DNA from: Amoebophrya sp. A120
Lineage: Eukaryota; Sar; Dinophyceae; Syndiniales; Amoebophryaceae
Direction: 5' to 3'
Length of the DNA stretch: 64,000 bases
Assembly (NCBI GenBank): GCA_905178155.1
Contig: CAJINV010000018.1
Coordinates: 972,609-1,036,608, forward strand
Shown one piece after another: positions 57,601-64,000 of the stretch. The notes under the pieces are model-generated. The model ran no database searches, was not told where the DNA came from, and saw only the letters and a list, made by a program, of their open reading frames with translations. The first letter of the stretch is position 1. Each line of letters opens with the position of its first letter. A program made the position numbers and the translations under genes.

Positions 57601-59268
57601 GGGCAGCTAGAAATAGCCTGGGCGTTGTTCCCATTTTGCGCCTCCCCGTGCTTGCATCAGAGCACTACAGCAGCCGTGGCAAAGCACCAAAAAGAAAGGC
57701 GGCGAAACGCATGCAACTACGCAAAAAGGCGCGAGAGCAAGGGCGAAAGGACCAGGCCGAGAGCTTTGACGCGTCTATCCGGCAGGCGCGTGAACTCTCC
57801 AGGCCTAGGCCTTTTCGGCAGAATATAGACGGGCTGAGGGCAGCCGAGGGCGCCTGTCTTTTCCTTCCGGCACCACTTCCAAGGGCCTACCTGTGCACTT
57901 TTTTGAGCACTTTTCTGCGCTAAAGTTTGCTTATCACGGTCGAAAAGGGGGGCCCGGTGAGTTTTGGGGTGAATTTTGAAAAAACCGTGGGTGAATTTTG
58001 GCCCGAGGTGCCTATTCAAAATTCGCTAACGCACGAGAAACTAATTCACCAAGAGAATTCCTGACCTTGGGGTCACGTCGGAAAGGCCTCGCTCCGGAGG
58101 CAAAAACACGCCTGGGGAGTTGGGAGCAGAGCACAGCAGGCGAAGCAAGCTACCGTCCGCGGCCGAGTCGGGCCTTCCCTTCCACTCGAGGCTACTCTCA
58201 GATATCCAATTCCAAACCGCAACTCGCGAGAGCGTACGCGTTGTACTACTAGTGCTCCTGTGTTCAGGCGTCGCCCTCCCTTTCGACAATTCCGGAGAGG
58301 AACTTCTCAGGCAGACGCGCAGAAGAGTAAGAGCCACCCGATCCACCTTCTTTGGTTACATACGCACTACACAGCCCGGCGAGCGAGCCCCCGCAAGACC
58401 ACTTCTTTCGGTCCTGCAAGCGCCACCACGCGACGAGCAGCCCTTCACGCTATGCGGGATGCTTGGGCTCGTGTGTCTAATACCTAGCGCCCTTCTCTTT
58501 TAAGTACTTAAATGCAAGTCATGCAATACAAATTCACTGCAAATTCACCCTTCTGTACGCTAACGACCGTCCAAGGCATAAACTGTTGTGCGTCGGGCCG
58601 CCCCTTTGGTGATTTGGTGGATTGTTGTGCTGCACCGTTTGCCCCCGCGGCTGCACGAGAACCCCAGGAGGGGGATGCAGTGCGGGCGGCGGGCCGTCTG
58701 GCACGACCGCCGTGCTCGCGCTCTGTTGTACTATGTTTGGTGGCGGCGAGGACGGCACGACAGGTTTTTTTGTCGCGGAGGTCGTGGTTGTACTACCAGT
58801 AGACTTGCTAGCATTAACGTCCGGGTTGTAGTTGTTGTAGCTAGGTACTGAATTAGTAATGTTAGTAGACGTGGTTGATGTTGTGGTGTAAGTATTATTT
58901 GTCGCGGATTTAATATTTTGCCCTCCTGTAGAAGTTCCTCCCGCGCCACTCGCAGACTTTGCAGAGGCGCTGTTAGGTAAAGGAATGAGCTCCATCTGGT
59001 GAAAAAGGGGCACGTTTGGAGGCCGACGGTAAGTGGAGAGACCCGTATTAGAAGAAGTATTTGAGTGGTAAGTGGAATTCGAATTGCAATTGCTGTAGCT
59101 GTAGTTGTCAAAATTATCTTCCTGCTCCTGTTCCGTTGTCCGGTTACAACTTCCACGTGTTACAGTATGGGAAACGGGCTCCGGAAAATATTTCTGACCA
59201 CAATCTTCGCTGAAACACTTTTCCCCCGAATTATTTTTGTAGCCCGAGCCACTACTCATAATAGTCAT
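48682..59268 (-). CDS. Giant Gln/Asn/Gly/Ser-rich low-complexity protein
   Basis: About 2,650 residues. Start at 59268 (MTIMSSGSGYKNNSGEKCF). Exons: 59268-58591, 57406-56709, 56466-55481, 55245-55186, 54921-52327, 52117-52067, 51830-50611 and 50457-48682. One GT-AG intron (56467-56708) joins MSPPIFG to DGSNIVASGQQQQQD. The long fifth exon is dominated by poly-Gln blocks with Leu, Met and Asn. The next exons are Gly/Asn/Ser/Tyr-rich with recurring GLY(N/D) words (AGLYNSNYG, MGLYNNSG, EGLYDPRIG). Near the C-terminus there is one ordered charged helix, DPEAVFREAQRLKQMKSHLG, followed by a Lys-rich tract (GGKKKENKGGKKQKKQK). Composition is prion-like, as in RNA-granule and transcription proteins; no folded domain was recognised, so function is not assigned. 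The end is SASNRYLP-stop, or SASNR-stop if a GT-AG intron at about 48647-48697 is used. Confidence 0.72.
50458..50610. mobile_element. Probable introner, family M (degenerate, single copy)
   Basis: Left TATGCACAGTAAATTTATTC and the reverse complement of the right end, ATACGCAACACAAATTTCAT, align imperfectly. No exact flanking repeat. The open frames on both sides are linked only if about this segment is removed. Confidence 0.6.
51831..52066. mobile_element. Introner, family F
   Basis: TATGGGGTTCTCAAACGCTA and complement; flanking repeat TTGTG; 236 bp. Confidence 0.92.
52118..52326. mobile_element. Introner, family H
   Basis: TATCCAGGAAAAAAAGTGTG and complement; flanking repeat TGTTG; 209 bp. 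Only about 50 bp of exon separates it from the family F copy. Confidence 0.92.
54922..55185. mobile_element. Introner, family A
   Basis: TATCAACTGTAAAAATGTCT and complement; flanking repeat CCCAG; 264 bp. Confidence 0.93.
55246..55480. mobile_element. Introner, family F
   Basis: TATGGCGTTCTCAACTGTTA and complement; flanking repeat GTGTG. Removal gives QLTTPLATPLQHPQHSPPQG. Confidence 0.93.
57445..58590. mobile_element. 1.15-kb intron-like insertion between 38-bp direct repeats
   Basis: Perfect 38-bp copies at 57407-57444 and 58591-58628 begin CGTCGGGCCGCCCC and end GTGGATTGTTGT. Removing one copy plus the interior joins NNPPNHQRGGPT to IPFHQKAQNQ of the giant protein in frame. Inside each end are diverged inverted arms (GTGAATTTTGCATGACAAGT near 57490 and the complement of GTGAATTTGTATTGCATGAC near 58530). 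The interior holds stop codons in the gene's frame and no recognised protein. Confidence 0.75.
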
Positions 59269-62200
59269 TGTATTTTTTTATTTGAAAATTATGTTTCTAA
59301 AACATAGTAGAGTTCTTTTTAATACTTACCTGGTGTCTGTTTACACTTTATTTCGAGTAGAAAATAGGTACAGGAGGTGCGTGCGCAACCACCAGGTCAA
59401 CAAATTCTACTCGTACAGTGAAAAAGTAAAATTTTCAAAATTACACCGCAGCGTTGCAAAAGAGACTGTTCCTTTGGAATGACGATGAAAAAGCCTCTTT
59501 TGCAGTCGCAGTGTTCGTCCGTAATAGATTGCTTGAAATTTGATTCGTAAAAATATTCTGCTTGTAAAGTAAAAGTAAAATTGGATTTATTTTCGAGTTT
59601 GACTTTGATGTCCAAATTGAAGTAAATAAACTGCTTCGAGCGACAAAAATCTATATTACAATGCGAAACGGAGAAACAAAGTACTTAGCGTCAGATAGTA
59701 GCTATTTTTCGTAAAAACCGCCGACAATTCCTATAGATACGTAGAAAATGAAACTTGACTATTTCTTGATATACCTTTTTTTTCCAATCCCAATAAAAAT
59801 TTGCAGTTGGTTCTCACAAGAAATAGTGTACAGAAAGAGTAGCGGTGTTTTTTGTACTACTACTTCGAGAGGCAGCACCTATTACAGCAGAGATAATACA
59901 ATCGTCTCGTACAGAAGGCACAACAGCAGGACCAATTTATTTCCAACACAACGAGCAACAAAAATAGCACTTTCTTCCCGTTATCTGCAGAAAAAATCAA
60001 TACTGCAACTAAGCTTTTGATGCTTTTGTACTAACCGTACTTTGGTGGCAGGCGGCCCAGCAACAAAAGTCCAGAAGAGGAAGTGGGTATTAAAAATTCC
60101 CGCAAAGAATTGCAGCGGTCGAGGCGGCTGAAAACGACCACCTAAGGACTCAGAAACAGGTGAAACCTTTTCTTCGTTAGATGTAGTGCGACGACGGACG
60201 AGTAGTAAGTTGTGGTGAGGAAGATGATAAGTAATTAAATCTTGTTGTCAATTTCTAGGAAAAGAAAATTTTTTCGAGCAGAATCGCAAAAAAATCAGCA
60301 TACAAACAATCTGTTTTCCAACGCCTCTTTCACAAACTACGAGCACAAGTCCCTAAATTTTTGATGATGATTTGTATTTTTACTGAATTTTTTCTCGTTC
60401 AAAATTTTTCTTCCAGCGGCAGCGTGGTCTTCACTCCGATTCTTGTCTTGTTCTCCAAGATGAGATGGGATGATGTACTAGTGCACGCACAACTCTACTA
60501 CTTCGTTCGTTACTGCAAGGTTTAGGTTCCACTCCTCAAAGATTAGTAGTACCGGTGGTGAAAATAAAATTCGTGCGAAACGGAATAAATACTAGAGATT
60601 TTCCTAAAATTTCAAATTCAAGCTCAATACAGACCTTCTCAGCCCTCTTTAGTTTTATTTTCTCGCCAATTGTAGTCAGGAAGTCGTCTCGCAAGGCAAT
60701 AATTCCGATGATATCTTCGCGTCCTGACCTCCTCTCGACGTCTCAGTGTGTGTGTGGGGGTCGTGTACTGTCGGGGTGGAGGTTTACTTTCTGATCAGAG
60801 GTCTTGGGCGGTTCTCTTTGATGCGAAGGAGCCTTGTCGTGTGAAGAAAAGGCCGGAGTTTGTTGTTGATGCGACAGACTATATTCTCAATGACGGCGGG
60901 ATAGTACTGAACAGCAAGAGGCCTTCGGATTTCTTGGGATGAAACAAAGATAAAATTTACAACAGAAACAACTCGTAATATGTGAGAAGGAGAACAAGCA
61001 GCAACAAAATACAGAAATTACAAGACTTCGGGAGCTTCTTAATATCAAACGTCGGGAGAAGTACTCGTCACTCGCTCAGATATCTACAAGTTTTCGTTCG
61101 GTTTATTCTAACAACTTACTTCACCACCTCCAATATATAGATACAGATATTGCTAAAGTTTTTTTTTTGAAATTTCTTTCGGCGGAAAATTCGAAGTCAG
61201 AAATATTCCACGTCGGGTCACATATGGTTACATTGCATGAGGTCACGGCACCCGAAATTCTGCAACAACGCTACCCTTTTTTTAACGCCATGGACAAATT
61301 GGAATTGATCAATATATGAAATTGAAAATGATCGCGCACGCATCGCATGAAAATGAAAGACGTGTTGTATAATGTCGTGCATTAGGACAAAAAGAACAAA
61401 CGGGAAAAAATTGTAGAGTCGGTGTATCTGAGCTTCGTTCTTCTATCTTAAGTACTACGCCAGAGTTGTTTTAACCAGACAAGAAATATGGGACCGGGAG
61501 AGCAGCCAGGGAACACCTCTTTACACTGATGTCTCACGAACCACACAAGTAGTATCAATCGTGTCTGGTGCGGAGGTTCTGTAGTACTCTTTTACAAGCT
61601 AAGCGGTCATCTAGTTGTTTCACTGCAAACGCGCTCGATGTATCGTGTGCAAGCGGTTGCGCTTGCGGTCCTCCCGAAGTATACACATAAAAATCTCAAC
61701 ATGGACGCAAATGCACTGGCTCTGCTGGTTGCACAGAACATACAAGCACACAACAATCAGAACTGCTACAGAACGAGCATCAACATGCATACTTATTGGA
61801 TAGCGACGGAAAAGTCAAATGGCGACCTGTCCAATATTAAAGCAAGAGTGGCCACACCATACACCGAGCGCACCATAGATACATACGAAAGACCATCAAG
61901 AAGCGTCGACACCCTTAAGTTTTAGCGCTAAGAGTTGTACCAGATTTTCTTCAGTTGCATTTCCCTTTTTGTTTTTGTTTTTACTTTTGCGACGTACATG
62001 AAAACAAACTTGGCAATACTGGCAAAAGAAAATTCTTCCGTTTGGGCGGCTCTTTTGGCCCCTCAGAGGGTAAGTACTAGACAAATCCAACGCTCCTTCA
62101 AATTGACAGTCACACATCTTCGAAGCAGTCATTTTTGCGCAGCGAGCAAGCTCCAAACGAGCTCTGTAGTGTCGGAAACTACTACTCTGTAGCTTCTTCA

Positions 62201-64000
62201 TCAAAGCTTCAGGCAGATGATCGAAGAGCATAGCCGTCATCATGCTCTCGTTTTCTACTCTTGGTTATCTTCAAAATTTCATTTTTAGAGTTGTGAAACC
62301 GTGCCATGTATTCATCAAAACAGGAATACATTTACATCTGTCATTACGAACGTCACGTAGCTCGTCGGCGGGAAGTAAAAAACATACAAAAAAATTCTTT
62401 TGGCTACACCTAGTCGTACATTGTAGTTGATTGTGAATCAGTGTGATTTGTAGTTTTGCGTCCAATTGTTCCATTTGCCTTTGCTCAGCTTGTTCAATAG
62501 CCGGTTGTGAGTACTAGTACTTAGCTATCGGTCCAAAACAACTTAAATTTGACGTTGACTTGCTTCACTTCTACCAGAAAAGACATAGATTTTCGTTTTT
62601 TCCTTTTCGTTTTCGACAAAAAAATATTTGAAATACGCTTTCTCGCAAAAGAATCCCTCCTAGCGTTTCTTCGTTTTGATCTGCATGCCGCCCACTTTCC
62701 CGGGTTGCCCCTATCCTGAGCAAAAACGGTCCCACCCCGTATTGATTTATATCAACTTGGGAAATTAAAAAGACAAATCAAAATTTAATTTTTTCTTTTT
62801 TTTGCCTGCGGGAGGGGCTCAGCCTCTATTCGGCTACCCGCATGCAAAAAAAAAGAAAAAGAAGAAAAGGAAAAGGGGCAGGGCGCCCGTACACACAAAG
62901 AGGTTGACACCCTTCCTCGAGTATGTCGCTCTGCTGAAGCAGCGGAGGCAGGGACAAGTATTATTCTTGCCGCTAGTATAATACTTTCGATTTTTGCGCT
63001 ATTGTCGTGCCATACATACAAAGGACATACAGACATCACGATCCGTAGAGGCTCAACAGGCCTCCAGAGTCGCGACTTCATACATATACTTACAAAACCT
63101 ACATAGACTTTAGCGTAAAAATCTATCTCGGCCTCCCACTGATCAGCAGCGCATGCTTGCCTTACCTCTGCATGCAAAACTGTTGGTGTGTCTTAGAGGT
63201 AATTCAAGCACACAGATACTACAATCATGCATAGTTCGACATACTTCCCTCCTCTTTTGAAAATTTAGAACCCACACCCAGCAGAATATGTTGCCGTCGG
63301 TCTGGTCGGCACTAACCACCCCGGGGCGGCGATAATCGAAATGGTGGCAGTGCCCTTAGCTCATTCTGCTGGACTCGATGAGAACTAAATGCGCAAAAGT
63401 GCGTCGTCCCTAGTTGTGTGTCTTTCCCTTTTCTTGATCAGTCCTTATTGATAAATTCTCCCGGTTGTGCGATGCGACTGCATGTTGGTCCCAGATAGCA
63501 ACATCGGCGCTGTGTGTGAATCGTATCGCCCGTTTGATCTCTGTTGCTATGTGTGACGTGGTCAGGCGCAGTGCGCTTCCACGTCAGTACCTGTCCCGTC
63601 CTGCCCTTGATTCGTATGCACTCTGCCGCACTGCATTTGTAACTCCCGCCATGGATAAACAGATAGCTCCCCGAGCCTGACTGTTACTTTGCTATGATGC
63701 GGCAACACTATAGCAAGGAGATTGCAGACCCGTTCGTATCTGGCGCCTCTTTTTTTTCTTTCCTGCGCCTCTTTCTCTTCTCCTCTTTGCTTCACTTACC
63801 ATTAAATGTGAGTAACAAGAACTATCTATTGTTAAAAATATCTAAAAACAGACGGAATAATGTGTACCTCTCCTACCACGTACCATTCCGCCTCCGTGGA
63901 TGTCAGCACACTGCATCTATCGTTTTTATTCCGTACATCAAAATTTTCTCACTTTATTTCCCTAGGACTTCGCTTTCCTCATGACATGTCTTATTTTTGC
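59269..64000. other. AT-rich region upstream of the giant gene, no confirmed gene
   Basis: Mostly AT-rich. Two weak coding candidates: a plus-strand frame within 61638-61925 (MDANALALLVAQNIQAHNNQ onward) and a minus-strand pair near 61950-62510 (AEQRQMEQLDAKLQITL, then MMTAMLFDHLPEALMKKLQS). The minus pair could be exons of one gene but no frame-consistent junction was found. An imperfect hairpin lies at about 62800-62845 (TGCCTGCGGG paired with CCCGCATGCA). Only one introner-like terminus is present. Confidence 0.4.
62710..62745. mobile_element. Orphan family D terminus
   Basis: TATCCTGAGCAAAAACGGTC followed by CCACCCCGTA matches a family D left end. No matching right end was found downstream to the window end. 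It is the only introner end seen outside a gene. Confidence 0.6.

Noticed and set aside
1-64000. CRISPR-like repeats
   Set aside because: The recurring 20-40 bp sequences are inverted termini of introners at irregular distances, not regularly spaced direct repeats.
1-64000. Transposase or reverse transcriptase for the introners
   Set aside because: No frame with a recognisable DDE, RNase H-like or RT motif was seen; all copies here appear non-autonomous.
1-64000. tRNA, rRNA, snRNA or spliced-leader genes
   Set aside because: None recognised by eye; a covariance-model search would be needed to exclude them.

Overview
The window looks like nuclear DNA of an alveolate protist, most probably a syndinian dinoflagellate close to the parasite Amoebophrya. 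Three observations point there. All ten gene models run on the minus strand. Genes are broken by many short introns, a minority GT-AG and most with non-canonical ends. The non-canonical introns are mobile: they have terminal inverted repeats (TIRs) and sit between short direct repeats, which is how introner elements of Amoebophrya have been described. The species assignment is inference; there is no rRNA or other marker gene here.

Layout, low to high coordinate, every gene read right to left: 1-4065 Crooked neck/Clf1 (CRNKL1) splicing factor, 3' end outside; 6219-7091 polyglutamine protein; 7471-10004 PPP-family phosphatase; 10475-11206 acidic hypothetical; 13363-22236 signal-anchored Ser/Thr-rich coiled-coil protein with about 18 introns; 26837-38350 very large acidic protein; 38690-40108 small coiled-coil protein; 40421-43793 coiled-coil protein; 44051-48465 Ser-rich protein with one membrane segment; 48682-59268 giant Gln/Asn/Gly/Ser-rich protein of roughly 2,650 residues. 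Intergenic DNA (4.1-6.2, 11.2-13.3, 22.3-26.8 and 59.3-64 kb) is mostly AT-rich with no supported gene.

The most striking content is the introner population: about 50 well-supported copies plus several degenerate ones, in about twelve TIR families (local labels A-M, no J). One rule fits nearly all. The element starts TAT (rarely TGT) and ends ATA (one copy GTA), and is flanked by a 5-bp direct repeat; 41 copies have an exact 5-bp repeat by eye. Removing the element plus one repeat copy restores the reading frame. The conserved CRNKL1 gene shows this at eight junctions. Families with unrelated TIRs share a subterminal box of the form TTTGT-N-ATGC. Complete copies lie inside genes and none was seen between genes. 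No transposase is encoded here.

Two introns are exceptional. One F-family element (32630-36008) is enlarged to 3.4 kb by an insert carrying two copies of a ~660-bp tandem repeat and bounded by a 19-bp duplication. The first intron of the giant gene (57445-58590) lies between perfect 38-bp direct repeats and has its own diverged inverted repeats. Exon limits quoted below leave the 5-bp repeat in both neighbouring exons; only one copy is expected in the mRNA.
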